Of a stretch of DNA of 64,000 nt, positions 16,151-24,605 are shown piece by piece. The notes beneath the pieces are model-generated. The model did no database searches. It saw only the letters and a program-made list of their open reading frames with translations, and had not been told where the DNA came from. The translations under genes were made by a program, and so were the position numbers. The stretch is from NCBI RefSeq assembly GCF_036178145.1, contig NZ_CP108067.1:2914001-2978000 (forward strand), read 5' to 3'. How positions within the stretch are numbered: position 1 is the stretch's first letter; every line of letters starts with the position of its first letter. The DNA is from Streptomyces sp. NBC_00273 (lineage in GTDB: Bacteria; Actinomycetota; Actinomycetes; Streptomycetales; Streptomycetaceae).

Positions 16151-17284
16151 GTGCCTGCCACCGGTAACCGCACCGCCTCCCGCTCCACCCTCCGCCGCGG
16201 CATCGTCGCCGCCGCCGCCCTGCCCCTCCTGATCGGTGCGCTCGCTTCCTGCGGCTACGGTTCCGAGGCCAAGAAGGACGAGCCGAAGGCCGCCGACGCG
16301 GCCGACGCCGGCAAGAAGCTCTCCGCCCCCGAGGTCCGCATCGGGTACTTCCCCAACCTGACGCACGCCACCGCGCTGGTCGGACTCCAGGAAGGCCTGA
16401 TCGAGAAGGAACTGAACGGCACCAAGATCAAGCCGCAGTCCTTCAACGCCGGCCCGTCCGAGATCGAAGCCCTCAACGGCGGCTCTCTCGACATCGGTTT
16501 CATCGGCCCCTCGCCCTCCATCAACGGCTACGTGAAGTCCAAGGGCTCGAACCTGCGGATCATCTCCGGTTCCGCCTCCGGCGGCGTCAAGCTCGTCGTG
16601 AACCCGGACAAGATCAAGACCCTGGACGACCTCAAGGGCAAGAAGATCGCCACCCCGCAGAAGGGGAACACGCAGGACGTCGCGTTCCTCAACTGGATCT
16701 CCGAGAAGGGCTGGAAGGTCGACCCGGAGTCCGGCAAGGGTGACGTCTCCGTCGTCCGCACCGACAACAAGGTGACCCCGGACGCGTTCAAGCAGGGCTC
16801 GATCGACGGCGCCTGGGTGCCGGAGCCCACGGCCTCCAAGCTCGTCTCCGACGGCGGCTCCGTCCTCCTCGACGAGACCAACCTGTGGCCCGACAAGAAG
16901 TTCGTGATCACGAACATCATCGTGTCGCAGAAGTTCCTCAAGGAGCACCCGGACGTCGTCGAGGCCGTGCTGCGCGGCACGGTGAAGACCAACGAGTGGA
17001 TCCACGCCAACCAGGACAAGGCGAAGGCCTCCGCGAACGCGCGGCTCGAGGCGGAGGGCGGCAAGCCGCTCGACGCGAAGGTCATCGACCCGGCGTGGCC
17101 CAGCATCGCCATCACCGACGACCCGCTGGCCTCCACGCTGAAGACGCAGTCGGAGTGGGCCGTCAAGGCCAAGCTCATCGAGCAGCCCGACCTGACCGGG
17201 ATCTACGACCTGACGCTCCTGAACAAGGTGCTGAAGGCCGCCGGCAAGCCCGAGGTCTCCGACGCCGGTCTCGGCGCCAAGTAA
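16151..17284 (+). CDS. ABC transporter substrate-binding lipoprotein (sulfonate/nitrate/taurine type)
   Basis: 377 residues from GTG with AGAGGAAG (16135-16142) just upstream. The signal peptide has a twin-Arg-like STLRRG start and a hydrophobic core ending in the lipobox LASC, so Cys34 is lipidated. The mature part has the SsuA/TauA/NrtA fold: VRIGYFPNLTHATALVGLQEGL, SFNAGPSEIEALNGGSLDIGFIG, and KIATPQKGNTQDVAFLNWI. It should bind alkanesulfonate or a similar sulfur anion. The sulfur operon context favours sulfonate or sulfate rather than nitrate. ATPase and permease genes follow. Confidence 0.92.
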   Translation: MPATGNRTASRSTLRRGIVAAAALPLLIGALASCGYGSEAKKDEPKAADAADAGKKLSAPEVRIGYFPNLTHATALVGLQEGLIEKELNGTKIKPQSFNAGPSEIEALNGGSLDIGFIGPSPSINGYVKSKGSNLRIISGSASGGVKLVVNPDKIKTLDDLKGKKIATPQKGNTQDVAFLNWISEKGWKVDPESGKGDVSVVRTDNKVTPDAFKQGSIDGAWVPEPTASKLVSDGGSVLLDETNLWPDKKFVITNIIVSQKFLKEHPDVVEAVLRGTVKTNEWIHANQDKAKASANARLEAEGGKPLDAKVIDPAWPSIAITDDPLASTLKTQSEWAVKAKLIEQPDLTGIYDLTLLNKVLKAAGKPEVSDAGLGAK

Positions 17285-17318
17285 CCCCGCAATCCAGCAA
17301 TCCCAGGAGGTGACGACC

Positions 17319-18113
17319 ATGGCCACCACGCTTGCCAAGGCTGCCGAGGGCTCCGTTGCGGAGCGCACCCACGCCGCCCGCATCGAGCACGTCTCGAAGT
17401 CCTTCTCCGGCCCGGCCGGATCGCAGCTCGTCCTGGACGACATCAGCCTCGATGTCGCTCCTGGCGAGTTCGTCACCATCCTGGGTGCCTCGGGGTGCGG
17501 AAAGTCCACGCTGCTGAACCTGGTCGCGGGTCTGGACAAGCCGTCCGCGGGGTCCATCGAGACCCCCGGCGGCCGTCCGGCGCTCATGTTCCAGGAGCAC
17601 GCCCTCTTCCCGTGGCTGACCGCGGGCAAGAACATCGAACTCGCCCTGCGCCTGCGCGGGGTGGCCAAGGCCGACCGCCGCCTCGAGGCGGAGCGGCTGC
17701 TGGAGCTGGTCCGCCTCGGCGGCTCGTACGGCAAGCGCGTGCACGAGCTGTCCGGCGGCATGCGCCAGCGCGTGGCCCTGGCCCGGGCGCTCGCCCAGGA
17801 CAGCCGGCTGCTCTTGATGGACGAGCCGTTCGCCGCGCTCGACGCCATCACCCGGGACGTGCTGCACGGCGAACTCACCCGCATCTGGGCAGAGACGGGT
17901 CTGTCCGTCCTCTTCGTCACCCACAACGTGCGCGAGGCCGTCCGCCTCGCCCAGCGCGTGGTCCTGCTCTCCTCCCGCCCCGGCCGGGTCGCGAAGGAAT
18001 GGACCGTGGACATCCCGCAGCCGCGCCGCATCGAGGACGCGGACGTTGCGGAACTGTCCCTGGAGATCACTGAACACCTGCGTGGGGAGATCCGCCGCCA
18101 TGGCCAGCACTGA
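17319..18113 (+). CDS. ABC transporter ATP-binding protein (SsuB/TauB type)
   Basis: 264 residues; AGGAGG at 17305-17310 sets the ATG at 17319. Walker A is ILGASGCGKSTLLNLVAG, the Q-loop is LMFQEHALFPWLT, the signature is ELSGGMRQRVALARALAQ, Walker B is LLLMDEPFAALDAITR, and the switch His is in VLFVTHNVREAV. It powers the importer formed with the lipoprotein before it and the permease after it. Its end overlaps the permease start by 14 bases. Confidence 0.95.
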   Translation: MATTLAKAAEGSVAERTHAARIEHVSKSFSGPAGSQLVLDDISLDVAPGEFVTILGASGCGKSTLLNLVAGLDKPSAGSIETPGGRPALMFQEHALFPWLTAGKNIELALRLRGVAKADRRLEAERLLELVRLGGSYGKRVHELSGGMRQRVALARALAQDSRLLLMDEPFAALDAITRDVLHGELTRIWAETGLSVLFVTHNVREAVRLAQRVVLLSSRPGRVAKEWTVDIPQPRRIEDADVAELSLEITEHLRGEIRRHGQH

Positions 18114-18996
18114 CATCACTTCGAAGGCCACGGGCAAGACCGACGACCTGGCCGGCCTGGAGGCGGGCCTCGACGCCCTCGACGCGGTCCAGACCCACCG
18201 CACCCCGGTCCGGGAGATCCTCGTCAAGAAGGTCTTCCCGCCGGTCCTGGCCGTGAGCCTGGTGCTCCTGGTCTGGCAGGTCCTCGTCGCGACGCACGTC
18301 ACCGAAGAGACCAAGCTGCCCGCACTGTCCGCAGTCTGGGACAGCCTGTCCGACATGTGGGTCAAGGGCACGCTGCTGGAGGTCATCTGGACCAGCGTCT
18401 CCCGCGGTCTGCTCGGCTTCCTGCTGGCCCTGGCCATCGGTACGCCGCTCGGACTGCTCGTCGCCCGGGTGAAGTTCGTCCGCGCCGCGATCGGCCCGAT
18501 CCTGCAGGGCCTGCAGTCGCTGCCGTCGGTGGCCTGGGTACCGCCGGCCGTCCTGTGGTTCGGCCTGAACGACGCGATGATGTTCACGGTGATCCTGCTG
18601 GGCGCCGTCCCCTCCATCGCCAACGGCCTCGTCTCCGGCATCGACCAGATCCCGCCGCTGTACCTGCGGGCCGGCCGCACCCTGGGGGCCACCGGTCTGG
18701 CCGGGGCCCGGCACATCGTCATGCCGGCCGCGCTGCCCGGCTACCTGGCCGGCCTGAAGCAGGGCTGGGCCTTCTCCTGGCGCTCCCTGATGGCCGCCGA
18801 GATCATCGCCTCCTCGCCCGACCTGGGCCTGGGCCTGGGCCAGTTGCTGGAGAACGGCCGCAACAACATCGACCTGCCGGGCGTGTTCCTCGCGATCATC
18901 CTGATCCTGGTCGTCGGCATCGCCATCGACCTGCTGATCTTCAGCCCGGTCGAGCGGTGGGTGCTGCGCAGCCGCGGCCTGCTGGCGAAGAGCTGA
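18100..18996 (+). CDS. ABC transporter permease (SsuC/TauC type)
   Basis: 298 residues with about six transmembrane helices, beginning FPPVLAVSLVLLVWQVLVA. The ATPase-contact EAA loop reads YLRAGRTLGATGLAGARHIVMPAALPGYLAGL. The segment QGLQSLPSVAWVPPAVLWFGLNDAMMFTVI is characteristic of the sulfonate/taurine/nitrate permeases. The ATG at 18100 lies within the ATPase gene. The N-terminal 35 residues are hydrophilic. The chelatase gene starts five bases after its stop. Confidence 0.94.
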   Translation: MASTDITSKATGKTDDLAGLEAGLDALDAVQTHRTPVREILVKKVFPPVLAVSLVLLVWQVLVATHVTEETKLPALSAVWDSLSDMWVKGTLLEVIWTSVSRGLLGFLLALAIGTPLGLLVARVKFVRAAIGPILQGLQSLPSVAWVPPAVLWFGLNDAMMFTVILLGAVPSIANGLVSGIDQIPPLYLRAGRTLGATGLAGARHIVMPAALPGYLAGLKQGWAFSWRSLMAAEIIASSPDLGLGLGQLLENGRNNIDLPGVFLAIILILVVGIAIDLLIFSPVERWVLRSRGLLAKS

Positions 18997-19001
18997 TCGC
19001 C

Positions 19002-19757
19002 ATGGCCCCGGCACTCCTGGTCATCGCCCACGGCAGCCGCGACCCGCGGCACGCGGCGACCGTGCACGCCCTCACGGGGCGCGTGCGGGCGCTGCGGCCG
19101 GGGCTGCGCGTGGAGACGGCCTTCCTGGACTTCAACACCCCGTCGGTGGGCCAGGCCCTGTCCTCGCTCTACCTGTCCGGCGTACGGGAGGTCGTGGCGC
19201 TCCCGCTGCTGCTGACCCGCGCCTTCCACGCGAAGTCCGACGTCCCGGCGGCGCTCGCCGAGTCGACCTCGCGCCTGCCGGGGCTGTCGGTGCGGGTGGC
19301 GGAGGTCCTCGGGCCGTCCCCGCTCCTGCTGACCGCCCTGGAACGCCGGCTCACCGAAGCCGGTCTCACCCCGGCGGACCGTGCCACCACTGCCGTGGTG
19401 CTCGCGTCCGCCGGCTCCTCGGACCCGGAGGCGATCGCAGCGATCGCTGAAACCGCGCGGGAGTGGCGGCGCACCGGTTGGTGTGCCGTGCGGCCTGCGT
19501 TCGCCTCCGCCGCACTGCCCCGTACGGAGGACGCCGTACGGGCCCTGCGTGCCGAGGGCTTCGAGCGGGTGGCGGTGGCTCCGTACGTCATCGCCCCCGG
19601 CCGCCTCCCGGACCGCATCGCGGCCGGCGCCGGGGCCGCGGGCGCGGACGTCGTCGCGGACGTCCTGGGCGCTGCCCCGGAGCTGGCCCGGCTGCTGCTG
19701 CGCCGCTTCGACGCGGCCACGACGGCGCCGGCCCGGCTGCCGGCCCTTACTGCGTAG
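19002..19757 (+). CDS. sirohydrochlorin chelatase family protein (CbiX/SirB-like)
   Basis: 251 residues arranged as two chelatase repeats. The first has LLVIAHGSRDPRHAATV and the metal-binding second His in LPLLLTRAFHAKSDVP. The second repeat (VVLASAGSSDPEAIAAI; VAVAPYVIAPGRLPDRI) has lost the His residues, as is usual for long CbiX proteins. It likely inserts Fe2+ into sirohydrochlorin to make siroheme, the cofactor of the sulfite reductase at the head of the operon. That explains its place at the operon end. Confidence 0.9.
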   Translation: MAPALLVIAHGSRDPRHAATVHALTGRVRALRPGLRVETAFLDFNTPSVGQALSSLYLSGVREVVALPLLLTRAFHAKSDVPAALAESTSRLPGLSVRVAEVLGPSPLLLTALERRLTEAGLTPADRATTAVVLASAGSSDPEAIAAIAETAREWRRTGWCAVRPAFASAALPRTEDAVRALRAEGFERVAVAPYVIAPGRLPDRIAAGAGAAGADVVADVLGAAPELARLLLRRFDAATTAPARLPALTA

Positions 19758-19790
19758 CGCAGGCCGTCGCCGCACCGGCGCACCGCCGGG

Positions 19791-20762
19791 TCAGGGCAGG
19801 GTCCAGATCTGGGTGGTCACCAGGTAGAAGACCACGACCCAGAAGGCGAGCAGGACGGCGACGATCCCCGTGCCGATGAGGTTGGCCCTGGCCGGCGGTT
19901 CGTCCGGCGACGGGCGCAGCCACCGGCCCAGGAGCGGGTTCACGTAGTAGGGCATCGTGAAGAAGCTCATGACGAGGCTCGACAGCAGGTTCCCCACGAG
20001 CAGGCCCAGCCAGAGCGGCATCTTCAGCGGTGACGTGGCGAGCGCCAGGAGGACGACGGTCGGGTACAGGCCGACCCAGACCGCGATGGCGGTCTTGGTG
20101 ACCGAGGGCGGCGGCGCTTCCCTGCCGTTCTCCTCGAAGGCGAACCAGCTGCCGAAGGAGTTGTCGATCGTGCGCAGTTTGAAGTCGAACTCCTTCCCCT
20201 CGGCGAGGACCTTGTGCCTCCTGTCCGAGGTCAGCCAGGCGTCGAGGTGCTCGGCGTTGTCGAACCGGTACAGCGTGGTCCATTCCTCCTGGACCCCTTC
20301 GATGGGCGGGAAGAACTCGCTTCCGCGGAAGCCTTCGAACCTGCTCTCCTCCTCGGTCATCCGGCGCTGCCACGCGAGGAAGTCCTCGACGTGCTCCGGG
20401 TGGACGCGGTGGGTGATCACCACGGTCACCAGCGGATCCTGTGCGGGGGCGTGGCCGCTGACGACCTGCTGGGTTCCGGGGCCGTCGAGGTACTCGTCGC
20501 CGACTTCGAGGAGTCCCTGCCGGGTCGAGCTGTTGATCCACGCCTGCAGGTGGGGTATCGAGTCGTACCGGTAGACCACGACCCATTCGGGTTGCAGGGC
20601 TGTCGGCGGGGCGACCTCGACGCCGAGGTACCCGTCGTACTCGGCGGCGGCGGCGTTGACGTCCTGCTGCCACGTCTCGTACTCCCGCTCCCGTCCGGGC
20701 AGTACCTTCTGGGCGATGATCGCCGTGGCCTCGGCGTCTCGTTGGTGCTTGTCGGTGTCCAT
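19791..20762 (-). CDS. tandem antibiotic-biosynthesis-monooxygenase-fold protein with membrane domain
   Basis: 323 residues. Two ABM-fold repeats can be read: ATAIIAQKVLPGREREYETWQQDVN ... WVVVYRYDSIPHLQAWINSS and LVTVVITHRVHPEHVEDFLAWQRRMTEEE ... WTTLYRFDNAEHLDAWLTS. Three transmembrane segments follow (IAVWVGLYPTVVLLALA, GLLVGNLLSSLVMSFFTM, GTGIVAVLLAFWVVVFYL). Such proteins may bind or oxidise quinone-like small molecules at the membrane. It starts three bases after the molybdenum hydroxylase stop, so it is the third gene of that operon and may serve as its partner or electron acceptor. That link is inference. Confidence 0.8.
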   Translation of the reverse strand: MDTDKHQRDAEATAIIAQKVLPGREREYETWQQDVNAAAAEYDGYLGVEVAPPTALQPEWVVVYRYDSIPHLQAWINSSTRQGLLEVGDEYLDGPGTQQVVSGHAPAQDPLVTVVITHRVHPEHVEDFLAWQRRMTEEESRFEGFRGSEFFPPIEGVQEEWTTLYRFDNAEHLDAWLTSDRRHKVLAEGKEFDFKLRTIDNSFGSWFAFEENGREAPPPSVTKTAIAVWVGLYPTVVLLALATSPLKMPLWLGLLVGNLLSSLVMSFFTMPYYVNPLLGRWLRPSPDEPPARANLIGTGIVAVLLAFWVVVFYLVTTQIWTLP

Positions 20763-20765
20763 GGC

Positions 20766-23483
20766 TCAGGCCTTCGAGTGCGACCGCTTCTCGCCGATCC
20801 GGTCGTAGATCCGTTCCGGTGTCAGCGGCAGCGACCGGTAGCGGATTCCCGTGGCGTCCTGGAGCGCGTTCGCCAGGGCGGGGGCCACCGGGTTGATGCT
20901 GCACTCCGCCATGCCCTTCGCCCGCATCGGCCCGACGGAGTCCGCCGAGCCCACCAGGAGCACTTCGGTGCGCGGGACGTCGGCGAAGGTGGGGATGCGG
21001 TAGTTGCGCAGGTTCGGGTTGACCACGGCGCCGTTCGCGTCGAGCCGGTGGTTCTCGGTCAGGACGAAGCCGATTCCCTGGGCGACGGCGCCCTCCACCT
21101 GTCCCCGTACCTGGGCGGGGTTGATGACGACGCCGGCGTCGGCCGCCTGGACGCTGTGGAGGACGCGGATCTCACCGGTCACCCGGTGGACCGCGATCCG
21201 GAACCCGTGCGCGTTGGAGACGGCGCTCCGGGGCGATCCGTAGGCCTTGCGGGCGGCGGTGAAGCGGATGCCGCGCGCCCGTGCCAGCGCGACGAGTTCG
21301 GCCAGCGACACCCGGTGCTCCCCGCAGACGACGCCGTCGTCGTCCATCGAGCACATCACGGGGTGGATGCCCGTGTGGGCGGCGGCGAACTCCAGGATGC
21401 GGTCGCGCACGGCGTTGCTCGCCCGCAGCACCGCGTTGCCCGCCACGAAGAGGCCCGCGCTCGCGAAGGCTCCGGTGTCGAATCCCGTGCGGTCGGTGTC
21501 GGACTGGACGAGGCGGATCCGCGACGGTGTGGTGCCCAATTGGTTGGCGGCGATCTGGACGTGGGCGGTCGAGGTGCCCTCGCCGAATTCGACCGTGCCG
21601 ACGGCGAGCTCGTAGACGAGGTCGTCGCCGAGCGTCACCCAGGCCTCCGAGATGTGTTCGGTCGGGGGTGCGGTCTCGTGCAGGGAGGCCGCGGCGCCCG
21701 CCCCGATGAGCCAGTCCGGGCCGAGGTGCGGGTCCCCGGCCGTCCGGGCCAGGGCCCGGTCCACCAGGTCGATGCACTGCGCGAGGCCGTCCTCGCTGAA
21801 CATCACGTCGTCGGGGCCCTCGTGCAGGGCGACGAGCGGGTCGCCCGGCCGCACGATGTTGCGGCGGCGCAGTTCGAGCGGGTCCATGTGGAGGGCGAGG
21901 GCCAGTTCGTGCATCGCCGATTCCACGGCGAAGGCCGGCTGGGTCATCCCGTACCCGCGCAGCGCGCCGCTCGGCACGGTGTTGGTGTAGACGGAGTAGG
22001 CGTCGTACTTCTTGTTGGGGCAGCGGTAGATCATGACGGCCGCGCCGCCCGCGAACAGGGTTTCGCCGCCGTGGTTCCCGTAGGCGCCCGTGTTCGACAC
22101 GTTGCGGACCTGGAAGGCGGTGAGCGTGCCGTCCGCCTTCGCGCCCAGCTTGACCGTCAGCGTCATCGGATGCCGCGGCGAGGCCGTGGTGAACTCCTCC
22201 TCCCGGGTGTACTCGAAGCACACGGGCCGCCCGGTGTCCAGCGCGGCGAGCGCGGCCAGGTCCTCCGAGATGACCTCCTGTTTGCCGCCGAACCCGCCGC
22301 CGACGCGCTTGCAGAACACGCGGAGCTGGTCCGGGCGCAGTGCGAACAGGTGGGCGAGTTTGACCCTGGCGATGGAGGGCGACTGCGAGCTGGTGCGGAC
22401 GTTGAGGCGTCCGTCCTCCATCCAGGCGATCGAGCCGTGGGTCTCCAGGTGCGCGTGCTGCACGCGCGGGGACGAGTAGGTGCCTTCGTGGATCACGTCG
22501 GCCTCGGCGAAGCCCGCGTCCACGTCTCCGACGTGCGAATGGATCTCGAGCAGGACGTTGTGGACGGGGTCGCGGACGAAGGGGTCGTCCGCCCCGTGGA
22601 TCTGCGGGGCTCCCTCGGCCATGGCCTCCTCGGGGTCGAACACCGCGGGCAGCGGCTCGTACTCGACGACGACGCTGCGGCAACCCTCCTCCGCGGCGCC
22701 GGGCGTGTCGGCGACGACCGCGACGACGCGCTGGCCGACGAAGCGGAGCGTCCGGTCGAGGATGAGGGTGTCGTCCGGGTCGACCAGGTGGTCGGTGTGG
22801 ATCGCCGTGGTGAAGCGTCTGCGGGGCACGTCCTCCCAGGTGTAGACCCGCCGTACGCCGGGAACCGCGAGGGCTGCGCTCTTGTCGATCGACAGGATCC
22901 GGGCGTGGGCGTGCGGGGAGTGCAGCACCTTGAGGTGCAGCATGCCCTCCATGTGGGTGTCCATCGTGAACTCGGCGCGGCCCGTCACCACGTCGTTGGC
23001 CGCAGGGGCTCCGACGCTCGTTCCGACGGCCTTTCCCGGCGCCGCGCTCTCCACGCCGACGACGCCCCGCACGGCGTCCTCGATCCCCCGGTAGCCGGTG
23101 CAGCGGCAGAGGTTGCCCTTCAACGCCCTTGGTAGATCGGCCTTCTGGGACTCGGTGAAGGTAGCCGAGGTCATGATCATTCCGGCGGTGCAGAAGCCGC
23201 ACTGGAATCCCGGGGCGTCGCGGAACTGCCGCTGCACCGGATGCAGGTTGCCGGGTGAGCCCAGCCCCTCGATGGTGGTCACCTCGCGGCCGTCGGCGCG
23301 GAAGGCGGGGGTGATGCAGCTGTGCACGGGGCTGCCGTCCAGCCATACCGTGCAGGCACCGCAGTCTCCCGCGTCACAGCCCTTCTTGACGCCGTAGTGG
23401 CCGAGCGAGCGGAGGAAGGTGCGCAGGCACTGTCCGGGCGCCGGCTCCTCGCCGAAGCTCCTGCCGTTCACGCGGTACGTCAT
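20766..23483 (-). CDS. xanthine dehydrogenase family enzyme, fused 2Fe-2S and molybdopterin subunits
   Basis: 905 residues. Residues 1-150 carry the two 2Fe-2S clusters: CDAGDCGACTVWLDGSPVHSC, then CGFCTAGMI and GNLCRCTGYRGI. From about 165 comes the molybdopterin part, with GRAEFTMD, the HAR motif (SPHAHARILSID), GQRVVAVVA, VGGGFGGKQEV, ALRGYGMTQPAFAVESAMHELA and the C-terminal RAKGMAEC where the catalytic Glu is expected. It hydroxylates an aromatic N-heterocycle or aldehyde; the substrate is unknown. The FAD subunit is the gene just upstream (ATGA overlap), so this is a two-chain arrangement in which the small and large subunits are fused. Confidence 0.92.
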   Translation of the reverse strand: MTYRVNGRSFGEEPAPGQCLRTFLRSLGHYGVKKGCDAGDCGACTVWLDGSPVHSCITPAFRADGREVTTIEGLGSPGNLHPVQRQFRDAPGFQCGFCTAGMIMTSATFTESQKADLPRALKGNLCRCTGYRGIEDAVRGVVGVESAAPGKAVGTSVGAPAANDVVTGRAEFTMDTHMEGMLHLKVLHSPHAHARILSIDKSAALAVPGVRRVYTWEDVPRRRFTTAIHTDHLVDPDDTLILDRTLRFVGQRVVAVVADTPGAAEEGCRSVVVEYEPLPAVFDPEEAMAEGAPQIHGADDPFVRDPVHNVLLEIHSHVGDVDAGFAEADVIHEGTYSSPRVQHAHLETHGSIAWMEDGRLNVRTSSQSPSIARVKLAHLFALRPDQLRVFCKRVGGGFGGKQEVISEDLAALAALDTGRPVCFEYTREEEFTTASPRHPMTLTVKLGAKADGTLTAFQVRNVSNTGAYGNHGGETLFAGGAAVMIYRCPNKKYDAYSVYTNTVPSGALRGYGMTQPAFAVESAMHELALALHMDPLELRRRNIVRPGDPLVALHEGPDDVMFSEDGLAQCIDLVDRALARTAGDPHLGPDWLIGAGAAASLHETAPPTEHISEAWVTLGDDLVYELAVGTVEFGEGTSTAHVQIAANQLGTTPSRIRLVQSDTDRTGFDTGAFASAGLFVAGNAVLRASNAVRDRILEFAAAHTGIHPVMCSMDDDGVVCGEHRVSLAELVALARARGIRFTAARKAYGSPRSAVSNAHGFRIAVHRVTGEIRVLHSVQAADAGVVINPAQVRGQVEGAVAQGIGFVLTENHRLDANGAVVNPNLRNYRIPTFADVPRTEVLLVGSADSVGPMRAKGMAECSINPVAPALANALQDATGIRYRSLPLTPERIYDRIGEKRSHSKA

Positions 23484-24307
23484 GTCGGGCTCCCGGACGC
23501 GAGTTCACGGCGGATCTCCTCGGCGAAGTGCTTCGTCAGATGGCGGCGGTAGCCGGGAGTGCCGTTGGGGTCGTCGAACCAGACGTCGGCGGGGATGACG
23601 TCGATGCTCTGCTGCAGGGTCGGGGGGTCGGGCATGGTGTCGAAGACCATGCGCACGGGTCTGGTGGTGCCGGCGGTGACGGTGAGCAGCAGGTCGTTGT
23701 GCTCGGGCGTGCGGGTGCCGACGAGGAACGCCGTCGAGCGGCCGAGTCGGGTCAGGGTGAACCGGCGGTGCACGGCGCGTTTGCGCAGGGCGTGCACCGG
23801 GATCTCGATGCGTCGCAGGATCTCCCCGGGGGCGAGGACGTTCTGGTGGTTGCCGGTCACGAAGTCGAGGGCGTCGACGGTGCGCGTCGTCCCGTCGGGG
23901 GCCCACAGTTCGTAGCGCGCTTCCAGTGCGACCGTCAGCGTGATCATGGGGCCGGCCGGCAGCGACATGCAGACGTTTCCGCCCACGGTGGCCGCGTTCC
24001 AGACCTTGAACGAGGACAGGAACGCCTCGCAGGCCGTTCCGAACAGGGGGCCGGCGGTCCAGTCGGCCGGGGGCCGGAAGGCGTAGAACTCGCGGATGGT
24101 GCAGGTGGCACCGATTTCGAGGCCCTTGTCGGTCGGGACGAGGGGGTCCCACCGCAGGGTGGTCAGGTCGACCAGGCGGCGCAGGTCCGGCTGTTCCACC
24201 GAGAACAGCCACGTCCCGCCGGCGAGCCAGGCATCGCCCTCGCGCCAGTCCGCGCCCGGCCGGTCGGAGGGTCGCCGGACGACTTCGGTGATCGTGTTGA
24301 GGTCCAC
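23480..24307 (-). CDS. FAD-binding subunit of xanthine dehydrogenase family enzyme
   Basis: 275 residues, typical for the medium subunit. It starts MDLNTITEVVRRP and has AWLAGGTWLFSVEQPDLRRLVDL (the FAD pyrophosphate loop) and TVGGNVCMSLPAGPMIT (second FAD loop), with the CO-dehydrogenase flavoprotein C-terminal domain after about residue 175. It passes electrons from the iron-sulfur clusters of the fused partner to NAD+ or another acceptor. The stop overlaps the partner start by four bases. It is the first gene of the operon. A 298-base region with a strong palindrome lies upstream. Confidence 0.9.
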   Translation of the reverse strand: MDLNTITEVVRRPSDRPGADWREGDAWLAGGTWLFSVEQPDLRRLVDLTTLRWDPLVPTDKGLEIGATCTIREFYAFRPPADWTAGPLFGTACEAFLSSFKVWNAATVGGNVCMSLPAGPMITLTVALEARYELWAPDGTTRTVDALDFVTGNHQNVLAPGEILRRIEIPVHALRKRAVHRRFTLTRLGRSTAFLVGTRTPEHNDLLLTVTAGTTRPVRMVFDTMPDPPTLQQSIDVIPADVWFDDPNGTPGYRRHLTKHFAEEIRRELASGSPT

Positions 24308-24448
24308 GGGGATCGCGCTCCCTCACGACGGCAGCCGTGTGACGGGCCGTCCACCGGCCTCCTCCGGTGCGCGCGGGCGACGTCACGACCTCGGACGACC
24401 GCATCGCATGCGCGTCGAAGCCCGGGGTCGGCCACGGGTCACCGCCGG

Positions 24449-24465
24449 TTCGACCCCGGGTCGAA
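24449..24465. promoter_or_regulatory. perfect palindrome upstream of the molybdenum hydroxylase operon
   Basis: TTCGACCCCGGGTCGAA is an eight-base perfect inverted repeat around one C, 142 bases before the ATG of the FAD subunit. It is bordered by CCGG on both sides (one extra T on the right). A half-site-like copy (GGTTCGCATCCGG) follows at once. It is a candidate operator, perhaps for a TetR- or GntR-type regulator not encoded in this window. I see nothing else in the 24308-24604 gap. Confidence 0.4.
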
Positions 24466-24605
24466 TCCGGTTCGCATCCGGCCGCTGCGGTCGGTCCCTT
24501 CGACGAGGACCGGCGGACGTAGAGACTCCCTTTCAGCGTATCCCCGACCGACCGGCCCGGCACCGTCAAGCGCAGCCACCGGGCGCAGCCACCGAACGAG
24601 ATGGC

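Noticed and set aside
16115..18070. 651-codon minus-strand frame over the transporter genes
   Set aside because: Ser/Arg-rich shadow of the lipoprotein and ATPase genes, no motif.
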